This document shows, piece after piece, positions 22,489 through 33,649 of a DNA stretch of 64,000 nt. Each line of letters opens with the position of its first letter. The stretch's first letter is position 1. Below the pieces are notes generated by a model that worked only from the letters and a program-made list of their open reading frames with translations, did not search any database and was not told the origin of the DNA. The DNA is taken from positions 1 to 64,000 of the forward strand of contig CBFFRP010000182.1 of the NCBI GenBank assembly GCA_965644295.1. Reading direction: 5' to 3'. This DNA is from Paraphysomonas bandaiensis. Its lineage: Eukaryota > Chrysophyceae. The position numbers and the translations under genes were made by a program.

Positions 22489-24401
22489 TCAAACATCTGC
22501 TAAATCGGCTTCATTGTGATTATCCTGAAGTACAATACTATTTGTTTTTGTATGGGGGGTATCAGACTTTTCAGGGTCATCAACTCGCCTATAAGATGAA
22601 GGAAGGTGCCCATTTGCGGCGTCTTCATCATACGCTGAGCTATCCCTAGCATCCGCATCCGCGGGTTCATCGAACTCGAATGATTCATCAGCAGGATCTA
22701 TACTGGAGATGTACTGTTTATCCATATACTTAGGGAGAAGCAGGAGTCGAAGGGGAATGAGTACCCCAATTAGAACAGGAAAAACCACAGCACCAGGGGT
22801 GAGAGTTACTCCAAATATAATGGCACACGCTAAGGCCTGTATCATAGTAAACTTCGTGATAAAGTCAAATGGGACCTCGGAGTAAAATCGATGTACGCAA
22901 TCACGAAGACGTGGCTCTGTAAAGTACAGGGCTATTCGTTCGGCCAATTGATTGTCTGCAAAAGATGCTGCACCCATGAACAAAAACAACCCTACAAGTC
23001 AAAAGATATGAGAATAAATGAATACAGAAACTGTGTACATGATGGGAGTACAGTACAGAGCTGTTACTCGTCATGAAAATTAAAACCAATTTCACCATAA
23101 CAATGCATATTACATGACTCGCACATGAATACGAGCACTGTAACATATACTACTATTTAATGCATTCAATCGTGGTGCAATGGTATACCATCTAATGCTG
23201 CAGTAGGTACAAGTCGGATAATATCAAGGAAGGGATTAAAGCACATGATGCCGATGAGTATAGCCTGCCCCATATTCGACACTCTCTGTTCATGCACCTT
23301 CACGACAACATCTACCCTGCGGGTCTCGCCAGTTGCAGATGTCACCTCCTGGGAGCGGGTTACAGTCAGACTACGTGTGTGTAGTGGTGCCTGCGGAATG
23401 AGCCCGTTGGTCGGTGGAATACCCAATATGCCTGTGACAAAAATGCACACACCAACGACAAAAAAGTCCCAGTGAAATGCAGAGGGCTTCCGGAGCTTGA
23501 ATTCCGGTGCTTGTGCCATAAGACTAGATACATTATGGTCAAAGAAAAAAAGAACCGTGATGATAAATCCTGGCAGGATAGCTGCAAACGCAGCCCAGAC
23601 AGGAATATCCGTAAGGTCAATCAGCCAAGCACGTCCACTCGTCGTGTCGAACCGATCTGGCACATCAAGCTTTTCAATATCAACATCTCTGGCGCTGGGG
23701 CTCATATAAGGCACAGCTGACCAAAGAACTAACGAGAAAGTAGGACCGTAGTCAGATACTAAGTCTCGTAAGTTTTCATTCAACACTACCCATTTGCGTG
23801 CTCCTGCCAACTGGAGACCCAACCAAGCGGTACCAAGTGAAATAAGGAGCTGAAATATCCCTCCCTCAAATCCGCTATCTTCAAAACCCTCTTTAATTCC
23901 CACAATACCCGTGTACAAATATATTACTGCAATAAGGACGCCAAATATTTCCACACTAAATCTTGTGATGAGAGTGATGAGGTCATTGAAGTTAAATATC
24001 GCAAGAAGGATGTGCATCAACGACGCCCAAATCTGAGACCACGCATAGAATGGTAGAAACTTAATTCCCCAACTATCAGAAATGGTATATATACTTATCG
24101 TGAGGATTGACACAGGTCCAGTCACACCTAGAATCACTAAGGGCTGCCCAGCGAGGAAAGACCACATGACTCCAGTTATCGCAGTGGACATGAACACCTC
24201 GACTGCACCAATATCGTCATCTGTCTTATACTGAAGGAGACTAGCGAATGTTGCAGCGGGTCCGATAGAAGTAAAAAACATAAATAACACACTGGCTAAC
24301 ACCTTCAGATTCCAAAAGTCTGTAAAATCATCAGCATAGAGGCCACTTCGCACCCTCAAATCCTCCAGCATGCCCGCAAAAGGAGAGCGGAGCTTCACCA
24401 T
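22489..24401 (-). CDS. SLC4-family anion (bicarbonate/borate) transporter, BOR1-like
   Basis: Two exons (24401-23189 and 22991-22489) join to 1716 nt, 571 residues, across a 197-nt intron (GTATAC to TTGTAG), long for this window. The protein starts directly in the membrane domain without the large cytosolic domain of animal SLC4, as in plant and fungal BOR1. Family motifs include ASVLFMFFTSIGPAATFASL, GQPLVILGVTGPVSILT (anion-binding TM3 region), PFYAWSQIWASLMHIL, FFFDHNVSSLMAQ, GILGIPPTNGLIPQAPLHTR and LFLFMGAASFADNQLAERI. The C-terminal tail (about 70 residues) is acidic and Ser-rich. It probably exchanges bicarbonate or borate across the plasma membrane; the substrate cannot be read from sequence. 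It is head to head with SEPSECS. Confidence 0.9.
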
Positions 24402-24861
24402 AATGTTATTCTTTCAATTGATCAAAGGGGTAGGATGAGAATGTGTATATGTGATAAAGAATACCTCAAGCCACTGCAGACCACAAACAATGCGGCGTTA
24501 ATATAATGTACTGTATATACACCTCTTGTATAGCTACGTATACGACAAAAACACACCCTATCAACCAGAGTCGAGTCAGAATCAGTCTGGCAACACATTA
24601 CACTGCTGTATGTATCGTGGTATACGGTATACGGTTTTCCATGTACTCCACTCTGCTGTCAGTCATTAAAATCGAGGAATATCATTAAAAATCCGGGGTT
24701 TTAGCTGTATTCTGTTTTTTGAGAAAAAAAGGGTGGTTTTTTTAGTTATAGATGTATTTCCACAGGCAGATATGCGATTAATATATCATGCATGCATGGT
24801 GTACGACAGTCAAATATTGCCAAGTAGCATTCTCTGTGTGATAATTTAGAAACAAGTTTCG
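24402..24861. promoter_or_regulatory. Divergent promoter, SLC4 / SEPSECS
   Basis: The 460-bp space between two start codons facing away from each other contains GTATACGGTATAC at 24620-24632 and TTAAAAATCCGGGGTTTT at 24686-24703. Both types recur in other head-to-head spacers of this window. Confidence 0.5.
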
Positions 24862-26457
24862 ATGGATCACTTCCAGGAACTTCTGACCCCATTAGTAAAG
24901 GAGTCATACATTGCACAGGGCCTCGATGCAATTAAATCCAGACAAAATCTATTGGAGAGGCTGCTCAGAGAGAAGCGCCTTCCTCAAACAGGATGGGACG
25001 ATAGTACTATTGAATATGTCCTTCAGCAATTAGCAATGATGGATAGTAATAATTTTACTGGTAATGTTGGGCTTGGAGAGCGTGAAGGTCGTGTGTATTC
25101 GTCGTTAGTAGCTAGAAGGCATTTCTCTTTGGCCCATGGTATAGGCCGATCAGGTAATATCGCAGAAGTGCAACCTAAGGCTGCAGGATCATCTTTGATA
25201 TACAAGTTGACCAATTTACTTGTGAATCATGCCTTATGTGTATCTGGATGTGTCGGAATAGAGAGGTCATTGGTAGTGCCCATGGCAACGGGGATGACAA
25301 TCGCCTTAAGTTTATTGACTTTGAAAAAGAAAAATCCAGATGCAAAGTACGTTATATGGCCTCGTATTGACCAGAAATCTTGTATCAAGGCAATGTTGAC
25401 AGTGGGTTTGACTCCTCTGATAGTAGAAAACATTCTTGAGGGAGATGAAATCAGTACGAATATGGGTGCAATTGAGCAATTAATGCAGGAGTATGGCACC
25501 GAAATTCTTTGTGTTCTGACAACTACCAGCTGCTTCGCACCACGTCGTCCGGATCGAATTGACCGCATTGCAAAGCTCTGCGAGCAGCACTCTATACCAC
25601 ATGTTATTAACAATGCTTACGGACTGCAATGTCCTCTTATTTCCAAACTTCTGTCACGAGCCATAACTGTTGGACGTGTTGACTTTGTTATCCAGAGCAC
25701 GGATAAAAACTTTATGGTACCAGTGGGTGGCGCAGTATTATCCAGTCCTCAGGCAGAGTTAATTGATGAAGCGTCAAAGCTTTATCCCGGTCGTGCATCA
25801 TCATCTCCTATACTGGACCTGTTTATTACTCTCCTTTCGATGGGAGAAAACGGCCTCAGAGAGTTGCATGAAGAACGACTACGCTGTCTGCCTATCCTCA
25901 TTGACGGCCTTAGCCGCGTTGCGTCTCAGTATGGCGAGCGGGTTTTGGTTTCTCCCTGCAATAGCATATCCATTGGTGTAACACTTTCGCAATCCTTATG
26001 TCGACAGGAAGTGGGGTCCCCCGATTCCGTCCCAATGAGCGACAGTCGATCAACTGTAGACATATCATATATCGGCTCAATGCTATTTAAGCGATCTGTT
26101 TCTGGTTCCCGGGTGGTAGCTGCTGGAGGGGAGTCTACTATAGGAGGTCACGTTTTTCGCGGCTGGGGGGCTCATATTGCTTCATACCACTCCAGTTACC
26201 TAACGGTGGCATGTGCCGTTGGTCTAAGGGAGCCAGAGATACATACATTTCTAAACAAAATGAATAAGGTGTTCTCATCTGTCAGAAAATCGTGTATACC
26301 ACGCACACCTGCTAACCAGGATTCTGATATCTCTGAAGTAGATAGACAGGACATTGGCAGCTCTAGTGTCTCTAATGAACCGGAAGCCGGTGGTGGGGCT
26401 GCATTATCATTGCAATGGATCGATGCTTATAAAAAGAAAGCAAGAGATATCTCTTAG
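24862..26457 (+). CDS. SEPSECS: O-phosphoseryl-tRNA(Sec) selenium transferase (SEPSECS)
   Basis: A single exon of 531 residues. This PLP enzyme converts phosphoseryl-tRNA(Sec) to selenocysteinyl-tRNA(Sec) using selenophosphate, the last step of Sec synthesis in archaea and eukaryotes. Signatures include GNVGLGEREGRVYSSLVARR near residue 68, GRSGNIAEVQPKAAGSSL at 95-112, IWPRIDQKSCIKA at 165, VINNAYGLQ near 249, and QSTDKNFMVPVGGA with the PLP lysine at K282. The length is close to the family's usual 500 or so residues, with a Ser-rich C-terminal extension and a basic end (YKKKARDIS). There are no frame breaks. Its presence implies that the organism makes selenoproteins, so some in-frame TGA codons in this genome may encode selenocysteine. 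Confidence 0.95.
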   Translation: MDHFQELLTPLVKESYIAQGLDAIKSRQNLLERLLREKRLPQTGWDDSTIEYVLQQLAMMDSNNFTGNVGLGEREGRVYSSLVARRHFSLAHGIGRSGNIAEVQPKAAGSSLIYKLTNLLVNHALCVSGCVGIERSLVVPMATGMTIALSLLTLKKKNPDAKYVIWPRIDQKSCIKAMLTVGLTPLIVENILEGDEISTNMGAIEQLMQEYGTEILCVLTTTSCFAPRRPDRIDRIAKLCEQHSIPHVINNAYGLQCPLISKLLSRAITVGRVDFVIQSTDKNFMVPVGGAVLSSPQAELIDEASKLYPGRASSSPILDLFITLLSMGENGLRELHEERLRCLPILIDGLSRVASQYGERVLVSPCNSISIGVTLSQSLCRQEVGSPDSVPMSDSRSTVDISYIGSMLFKRSVSGSRVVAAGGESTIGGHVFRGWGAHIASYHSSYLTVACAVGLREPEIHTFLNKMNKVFSSVRKSCIPRTPANQDSDISEVDRQDIGSSSVSNEPEAGGGAALSLQWIDAYKKKARDIS

Positions 26458-26774
26458 TCTAGTCACTACGTAGTTACACTTCAATATTTTTACATATTAA
26501 GTGAGTGGGTGCTAATAACTAATTCGAAGTGCGTGGTAATATCTTGAAACTATCATGCGAAGTAGGCAGTGCACAACGATTATTTCTTTATTTCATAGTG
26601 TAGGGTCCTCTTGGATTTCATCGGCAAACAATACAACTAGTCTACATTCTACATCACAGAAGCAATGCCAAAAAAATTGTGTATACTTCGGAATTATCAA
26701 GGCGCATTTTTCAACAATATACATTATTAATATGATAACAGTCGCTTTATAGAAAGCAGATAGCATTCAATGTC
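26458..26774. other. Intergenic region between convergent genes
   Basis: About 320 bases between the SEPSECS stop and the minus-strand frame ending at 26775. No protein-like frame or recognisable RNA. Confidence 0.4.
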
Positions 26775-26975
26775 TCAGGGTTGTAACCCACGCGTCGTCA
26801 GTAGTATATCGAGAGTTTGAAGTAAATCCTGGTCGTTGTTGTTTTGTATAAAAACTTGTCGAGCCGCGTCCAAACCGGTGTCATTATTAAGAGCTAATTC
26901 CTTCAACTGTCGTACTTTAAGGGGATCAAGTTTTGTGGATAGTTCGGAGATGAAGGAAAGGAGATCTGCGGTCAT
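26775..26975 (-). CDS. Small helical ORF downstream of dUTPase, possible alternative C-terminal exon
   Basis: The 66-residue frame begins MTADLLSFISELSTKLDPLK 17 nt after the dUTPase stop. A 53-nt GT-AG segment (27018-26966, GTGTTAAG to CCGCAG) spans the dUTPase stop and this ATG. Removing it joins dUTPase after TYYTD-like residues to DLLSFISELS in frame, giving a 269-residue protein. Either this is a separate tiny gene or it is an alternative dUTPase tail. Length and splice signals fit neighbouring introns. Confidence 0.5.
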   Translation of the reverse strand: MTADLLSFISELSTKLDPLKVRQLKELALNNDTGLDAARQVFIQNNNDQDLLQTLDILLTTRGLQP

Positions 26976-26992
26976 GCAGCGTTGGGCTTCAT

Positions 26993-27689
26993 CTACATCA
27001 GTAAGTCAAGCTTAACACCATCAGTGTAATACTTCCCACCTATTAGAGGTCTTTTTGCATTACGGACAGTATCAGCATTTCCACATGACATCACTCCAGT
27101 TGATCCAAATCCACCTGCACCTCTTTCAGTCATAGGTAGCTCATCAACCTCTTCAATATCAGCAATAGCGATGCGCTCCAATATAAGCTGAGCAATTCTA
27201 TCACCGCGCGCAACTGGGAAATCCTCATCACTGTGATTGAACAGGACAACTCCGACATTTCCACGATAGTCATAGTCTACAACACCAGCACCAGTGTCGA
27301 TAAATTTCTTGAGTGCCAATCCGCTCCTGAATAATGAGAAGAGAATGAAAACGATCACATGTCACTATCATACCATACCTGGGAGCAATCCGGGCATAGG
27401 TATTCATAGGAATCGATATGGCTAAATCTGTTTTGACCAGACCCTTTCCCTTCGCAGGGATAACAGTCTCTTCGGCACTGCTTAAATCATATCCGGCTGA
27501 ATGCTGCGACCCTCTCACTGGAAGGATTGCGTTCTCAGACAGTTTCTTTACACAAATTTTCTCCATGAATCTGGTTGAGGTGAGTGTACGAATAAAAGTG
27601 GATGAAACTCGACTCTGTGTTTTAAGCATACACGTTAATTGCATTAATACCCCACGAGCTGTCCATGCAACCCAATTAGACTTTATCAA
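26993..27689 (-). CDS. DUT: dUTP pyrophosphatase (dUTPase)
   Basis: Exons 27689-27379 and 27326-26993 (52-nt intron) give 214 residues. The trimeric dUTPase hydrolyses dUTP to dUMP and PPi, keeping uracil out of DNA and feeding dTMP synthesis. Motifs in order: 1, [12 protein letters not shown]; 2, ARIAPRSGLALK; 3, [19 protein letters not shown]; 4, [14 protein letters not shown]; 5, [10 protein letters not shown]. All five are complete. The first 41 residues are basic with one internal Met ([11 protein letters not shown]), so a long organelle-targeted and a short nuclear form are possible, as in human DUT. The 3' end may be alternatively spliced into the next frame (see the separate entry). 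Confidence 0.93.
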
Positions 27690-27999
27690 ACTTAAATTTT
27701 GAATACTGTAGTACCAGTACTAGAATATGGAATACACAATATACGAAACATAGCAAGAGTATTTTCAGTTTTCCTGTTCAAGATGCCAGATTCTCCAGAT
27801 CTCACACAAGTTTCAGTGCTGTCTGTTGAAGATATTTTATCAAGTCTAAAATGTGAAAAACTAAAAAGTAACGTCTGCAAAAATAAATGAATTTGTTTCA
27901 TTCAGCTTCGAAAATGGATTCAATTATAGAGTCCAGCAGTAACTTACATAACTCGTGGATAAGTCTAACCATTCACACCACACTTGACACTTTGAAATA
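27690..27999. promoter_or_regulatory. Divergent spacer, dUTPase / MNS1
   Basis: About 310 bases between head-to-head start codons. A short plus-strand frame (MPDSPDLTQVSVLSVEDILS onward, from 27783) looks somewhat protein-like but ends after 35 codons; it may be a 5' leader ORF of the MNS1 transcript or chance. Confidence 0.35.
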
Positions 28000-29466
28000 A
28001 TGGCTCAGTACACGAAGCCGGCAAGGGTCACCTCCCAAATGGTGGATGACAAAATCAAACTGAGTAGAGCACTTGATGTTCAGAGGCGTGCATATACGGA
28101 ATTCTCGAATGAAAACTCGAAGTTACTTTATGCCGCAAATGCTCAGGCTAAAGTTGAAGCCAGGCGCCGTTTAGTTCAGCAAAATTTGTGTGCAATGGAA
28201 CAGCAGTATGAAGATAGAACGCGGGAGGAACAGTATCAGCGCCGCATGCAAGCAATGCAGAATCAGCAGAATGAGGCCCTTGCGGTTGAGTTCGACAGGG
28301 AGAAGAATGATGAGGAAAGGCGTGCCCGGGAAATTCAGCGTATATGCGAGGATGCTCCGGAGCTCCGGGATTTGGAGAGGGCACTCAAAATTGCTTACAT
28401 GAACAAAGACAGGGCCGCACAGCACCAAGAGAAACTTGCTCTCCAGGCAGCAGAGGAACGTCGCTTGCAAGCGATCGAGGAACAAATGGAGTACGATAGA
28501 CAAAATGCGATTGCAGCGGAAGCAGCGAAATTAGCTGAACGGAAAAAGATTTTCGAGGAGCAGCGCGCAGTTCTTCAGAAGCAGATTAAGGAAAGAGAGG
28601 AGCTGCTCAAAGAGGCTCAAAAGCAAGCAGAGTTAGATAAAAATATGGTTGATGATATTGTTCGAAAAATCAATGAAGAAGATCGACAGGATATGCTTGA
28701 ACGCAAAAGACGTCAAGAAGAAACCGCAGCGATGGTGCGTCGGTTTGAGGAGGAGAGGGCACAGGAGCTAGCTGCCCGCAAGGCGGCGGAGCGAGCAGAG
28801 GAAGAAAAGATCGCTGAGTACAACAGATACATGGAGGCCCGCAACGAAGGCGTAGCTGCTAAGAAACAGGCCAAAAAGGATGAAGAGGATCGTATATTAG
28901 CCAGGATTGTGGCGGAAACGGAGAAGAAACGTCAGGCGGAGGAAGAGTTCAACAATCTGCGCGATATGTTATGGGAAGAGGAGCTCGAAGCTAAGCGACG
29001 TGAACAGGACGAGGAGCGTCGTCGTAAGGCCCGTCATATGAAAGAAGAAATGATGAAAGCAAATGCTCAAATGATGGAAAACAAAGTAGTAGCCCGTCGT
29101 GCAGAAGCTGAAGCGGAGGCGCGCATGGTGGAATTGATGAAGAAAAAGTTTGCCGAAGATGAAGAGAGAGAGCGTGTGGAGGCTCAGCGCAGAAAAGAGG
29201 CCAAGATGCGGCATATGGAACTCATTGAGAAGCAGAGACTTGAAAGACGCAGTATGTATAATGCTGAGAAGGAAGCAGAGGCAGCGGAGGTTGCAGAGGC
29301 TCTCGAAAGGGAAGAATACCGCTTAAGAGTCATTAGAGAGGCGCGAAAGAGACTTCTGGAGGAACATGCAGCGAAACTGGAGGGGTACATGCCAACTGGG
29401 GCATTCAGCAATAAAGAGGAATATGAGGTTTTTCAAAAAGTGGCTAGTGAGTCGCTGCGGAAATAA
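28000..29466 (+). CDS. MNS1: MNS1-like ciliary microtubule inner protein (TPH domain)
   Basis: A single exon of 488 residues, almost wholly alpha-helical coiled coil rich in Glu, Arg, Lys and Ala. N-terminal YTEFSNENSKLLYAANAQAK and C-terminal LLEEHAAKLEGYMPTGAF match the characteristic ends of meiosis-specific nuclear structural protein 1. The trichohyalin/plectin-homology (TPH) domain fills the centre. MNS1 lies inside the A-tubule of ciliary doublets and supports axoneme assembly and motility. Length (human MNS1 is about 495) and both ends agree, so a generic coiled coil such as CFAP53 or CFAP45 is less likely. No frame breaks. Confidence 0.85.
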   Translation: MAQYTKPARVTSQMVDDKIKLSRALDVQRRAYTEFSNENSKLLYAANAQAKVEARRRLVQQNLCAMEQQYEDRTREEQYQRRMQAMQNQQNEALAVEFDREKNDEERRAREIQRICEDAPELRDLERALKIAYMNKDRAAQHQEKLALQAAEERRLQAIEEQMEYDRQNAIAAEAAKLAERKKIFEEQRAVLQKQIKEREELLKEAQKQAELDKNMVDDIVRKINEEDRQDMLERKRRQEETAAMVRRFEEERAQELAARKAAERAEEEKIAEYNRYMEARNEGVAAKKQAKKDEEDRILARIVAETEKKRQAEEEFNNLRDMLWEEELEAKRREQDEERRRKARHMKEEMMKANAQMMENKVVARRAEAEAEARMVELMKKKFAEDEERERVEAQRRKEAKMRHMELIEKQRLERRSMYNAEKEAEAAEVAEALEREEYRLRVIREARKRLLEEHAAKLEGYMPTGAFSNKEEYEVFQKVASESLRK

Positions 29467-30492
29467 ATAGACCTAACTGACTGACTAAATCCTTTTATAA
29501 TACTGTGCACATAGTTGACTGGATGTCTAGGCAACCGATGTAGAAGCGCCTACTTGCCTCTTACTGTAACGGTGGACTTAGAATTGAACTTAAATGGGTA
29601 TATGACGTTTAGGCCATCGTAACGATAATATTTGATTATGTTTTATAATTTTGATTACCCTTACACACTAGCGACAATCGTCTGTCCATCGCTAAAAAAG
29701 CACATTACCGATTAATACATGTCCAAACAATGGGCATTAATAACGAGAAATTGCTGAGAATGCATAGTAATTATTAATACCAATATTATGCTTGGGAGTA
29801 GTATATATATCAGGGTCGAGGGAACAACATATCAGTAGTATTGTAAGTTACCTTCCCATTACGCGGAAGGAAATTGGGACTTCTCAGCTAGCATACATAG
29901 TACATATAATTTTGCAGCTTTGTAAGACACATGCTGACAATAAGAATAGTGTTATTTTCTTGTTTATCAGAGGATATCTTTGACAAAAACGACGTATACA
30001 TTATACACTATAATAAGTCCTTATAGTTTGTAAAATGCTAAAAAATAACAAACTAAAAAATAATTAATTTGCGAAATGGAAGGTTACTTATTCGTCGTCT
30101 TCTTGTATTAACTTAAGCTTTTAAGAGTGCAATATTGACTGATTGTTATTTCAAGTACGCACGTAGGAGTTGGTTGTAGTTCAATATCATGTGTGCATGT
30201 TGCTACGTAGTAATACTGCAGCTTCAAAAAGTTAAAGGAAACAAAGAGGTGAAGTGGTAAGACTTGATTCGACTGCAATGAATTTAGCTGGCTGGCCACT
30301 ATACGTTGGAGAGCCGGTCTGCTTAATTTTGTAGTATGATACGATACCATTCACGCTAGAGCATGTCATGCATCATGCAAAGTAGACTACAACCAATAAT
30401 AGACTACTTATTAACATTTCCAAACAAAAACGCTATCTGAACGTTTATTAATGTATTCGCCTTAACATGTGCAGCTTCTTACTGTGTCGTTC
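29467..30492. other. Intergenic region between convergent genes
   Basis: About 1 kb of AT-rich DNA between the MNS1 stop and the Rpn8 stop. Short frames at 29792 and 30108 have no protein-like pattern. Nothing else recognised. Confidence 0.4.
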
Positions 30493-31640
30493 TTACTCCT
30501 CCATTCTAGAGTCGTTTGGTGTATCCTCATCGTTATCATTGGTCTGAGAGTTTGGAGAGGGTTCTGTTTCTTTAGACTTTTCTATTTGCTCAACTCCCGC
30601 CGATCTGTCCAGCACTTCGTCCACATCAATAAACTTAATTTTATTGTTCAAAAGTGTGTGCAGTGCAATAACCGCACGCACAAGTGAAGACAGATACATT
30701 GCGAGGTGCATGTCGTTGGTTTTAACCTGAAGAGACCGCACAAGCTCATCGACATTTAAGTTCGGAAGAAGATTGAAAATATTCTGAAGGTTGTAAAGGA
30801 TTCTGTTGTTCATTGGAAGGCGTCCCTCCAGAACATTCACGAGGTACGTTCGAATTTCTTCAAGTCGTCCAACTAGCCCTGAAAGCCCCGAGACTTTTTG
30901 TCGTATCTGCATAGCCAGGGTACTAGTAGAAGGATCGTTGATATCCCGAAGCAGGTGCTCTACACCTACCTGAAATGGTTGGTAAGGGTTGTCATAGGGC
31001 GATTTTATTAATATACAGCATCGCACTATACCTCTTCGGCTTCTTCTGCCTCAATTCTGCAGCTGATATGTTTGAAAACTCGTTCGATTTCTTTTCCATT
31101 TGATTGAACCTCCTCGACCGCAAGATAAGCGGTAGTTGGGATTTCTTTCACACCTGGACGCACATCAATGATCACGAAGACTGGGTCTTTCACAAGGGTG
31201 CGGAATAGGGTATCAATCTACATGAAAACAGATTAAAAAACACCCTAGCGATATAAAGTACTGTGAACCTTCAAATCATTCTCACGAATCTTTGGTCCAC
31301 TACTGTAAAATCCAACTATCTCTTCTCTTGCTGTTCAATGCGTCATCTAATTACAACAAACAAACGACATTTACTTACTGTTAACTTTCTTAAACATCCA
31401 AAACATCGTGTCCAAAAAATTATGATCCAAAAACCAAACCGAGGGATTACGAAGGTCTTCTTCGAAAGGAACAGCAAAGCTATTTGTGACATCAACCTCG
31501 TGTTTGGTCTTGGATCCTAACAGCACTCCCACTACACGCTTACGAGTGTCTTTCGCCACACGGTTGTAGTGATCTGCCACTGATAGCAGAACTAATGGGT
31601 GGATAATGACCTCCGTTTGGGGAGATGCGTCAGTCAGCAT
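30493..31640 (-). CDS. PSMD7: 26S proteasome regulatory subunit Rpn8 (PSMD7)
   Basis: Four exons (31640-31379, 31330-31269, 31217-31032, 30969-30493; introns 48, 51 and 62 nt) join to 987 nt, 328 residues. The MPN domain at about 10-140 reads [43 protein letters not shown] and FVIIDVRPG. It lacks the His-x-His metal site of catalytic JAMM enzymes, as expected for Rpn8, which pairs with the deubiquitinase Rpn11 in the lid. [17 protein letters not shown] and [20 protein letters not shown], then [20 protein letters not shown], are diagnostic of Rpn8 rather than eIF3f or eIF3h. The acidic Ser/Asp-rich tail is typical. Complete gene. Confidence 0.93.
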
Positions 31641-32051
31641 TATAGTGGCTCTATCTTATGGAAATGGATCTATTGTACGATACTATGCGTCTTGATATGA
31701 GTATGTATATATGTATATATATTCATGCATTGCATACTGCTGCTTCCGGCCCAACACTGCTTGCACTTTTATGACAGTCTGCATAGGCAATATAAATCCC
31801 CAATTTTTGATCTATGCAATAGTTTAATGAGAAAATAGAGTTTCCTGTGAGAATATATCCAGTTTTTAAATAGTCCAGAAAGGGAAAACCAGCATTTTAC
31901 ATGTTTCCAATGGACTGTACGTTTAAAACCCCTTTGATTGCAATATACGAATATGCATACATATGCAGTCCATCATTCACTGTGCTGTTTATAATAGCAA
32001 CTACATTGATACAGACTAGGTGTGCACTATTACCAGCTGTCTATATATAAA
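31641..32051. promoter_or_regulatory. Divergent promoter, Rpn8 / ALADIN
   Basis: Contains AAAACCAGCATTTT at 31885-31898, ATAAATCCCCAATTTTT near 31791, and TATATATAAAA directly before the ALADIN start codon. No GTATAC palindrome here. Confidence 0.4.
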
Positions 32052-33649
32052 ATGAGTATTCAAATCAAACTTCCTTATACTGATAGTGTCGATAGCTTTG
32101 AGGATGCAATAGACCTTCATAGGCGTGATACGAGCACTCTATTAGCTACAATTAAAGATGCATGTAGCTTTTTATCCTTCTCTAATACAGTGCATTCACC
32201 TAATGTAGAGTCATCCGGCCAGGACAGTCCCGTGGCATGGCATGACAGGCGACTGATTTTCGCCACTGCTATTCGAAATTCAATTTTCCTTTACAATCAA
32301 CTGAAAGGCGCGTGGCACAGTCCTCCACTCAAATTTGGGTCAAGGAAAACTAAAGTATTTTGTCTTTCATGGGCTGCTAAATCCGACACGCTAGTTGCGG
32401 GTACCACTGAAGGTTATGACTGTCACAGCTGTTGAGTCCGTTAAACTCAATATTATATTTTGACAGGCTTATATGTATGGCGATTTGGCAGCCTTTCTTC
32501 GGATAATATTGAGCATATAAATCCGTCTGTATCTCAGTTACCATGTTATTTGTCACTTTTTCCGCAAAAGCAGTATATCCGTGCCTTACAAAATTGCCCC
32601 CATGGGCGACTGTTTTGTACGCTGTCGTCATTAGGTATAGGGTCATCTACAGTCTTACGATTCGTTTTAAATTTCGTGTATGCAGAAGGTGACAGGTGCG
32701 CACGGCTACTTATTTGGGATTTATTTACTCTGGATTGTACTGAGCTGGATATCCTTCCCAGTGGAATCGGAGCAAGCGGTCTGGTGATAAATTGGTCCCC
32801 AAGTGGCGAGTATATTGCTATAGGAACCAGGTACTGAAGTTATACTTCTTAATATTATAGATAGATATTAGTGGTTTTGTATGTGCAATGTATATTTTCT
32901 GCAGTGTATGGCACTGACAAATTGAATTATTGTCGCAGTCTTGGTAACGTGTTAGTAGTCGACTGCGAGACGTGGGATCACACTCTTTTGTGTTCTCTCT
33001 CATCAGCAATCACCAACCTCCAGTGGTGTTCGCACTGTGATATTATTGTGTCGTCCCAATCATCTCTCCTTCTCCACGTTATCAGTGTTTCCAACCCCAA
33101 GACAAGGAGACACGCAGAGTCCCGTGCAGTGAAATTACCTGAGCCCATATGTGGAGATGTATCGCCCTGTCCACTTGACCTCAATGCATATCTCCAGGAT
33201 ATTTTAGATGATTTGAAGCACACTCAGCAAGATGTGCTTCCAATAGATGGGGGCAACTATGAGGTCGCGTGTATCGGCGTCGATATTACCGAGGGATTCA
33301 TGGCTGTGGCATTCCGACATATCAAAGAAAATAAAGTTTTACCTTTCATCGCCCTATCCGTTTTTCGAAGCCGGCCTTTTCTTACAATATCTCTTGTGAG
33401 GTGAGAATGACTAAATTGCACGTATTTTATGAGCTTAATGATATATTTCTCAGAGTAATAGCAGCCACTGCTGACGCTGGAGCTGAAGCACACCCCATCA
33501 AACTAATGTTTCGGCCATTTATCGTAGATGATAATACTAGAGGTTGTAGTACAGCGGGTTCAAGTTCATTGACTAGCATTTATACATCAACCCTACTGGT
33601 TGTATGGTCTACTGAAGTTATATCTTTGGAATTGTGCTCTGTTAAGTAA
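32052..33649 (+). CDS. AAAS: ALADIN-like nucleoporin (WD40)
   Basis: Four exons (32052-32412, 32467-32830, 32939-33400, 33454-33649; introns 54, 108 and 53 nt) give 1383 nt, 460 residues. WD-type repeats are visible: WHDRRLIFATAIRNSIFLYN, VFCLSWAAKSDTLVAGTTEG, GLVINWSPSGEYIAIGT, VDCETWDHTLLCSLSSAITN. The C-terminal block PIKLMFRPF followed by LLVVWSTEVISLELCSV resembles the end of ALADIN. ALADIN is a single-propeller protein anchored to the pore membrane ring, and the length is close to the usual 500 or so residues. Another WD40 protein cannot be excluded because repeats are divergent. Complete and without frame breaks. Confidence 0.68.
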
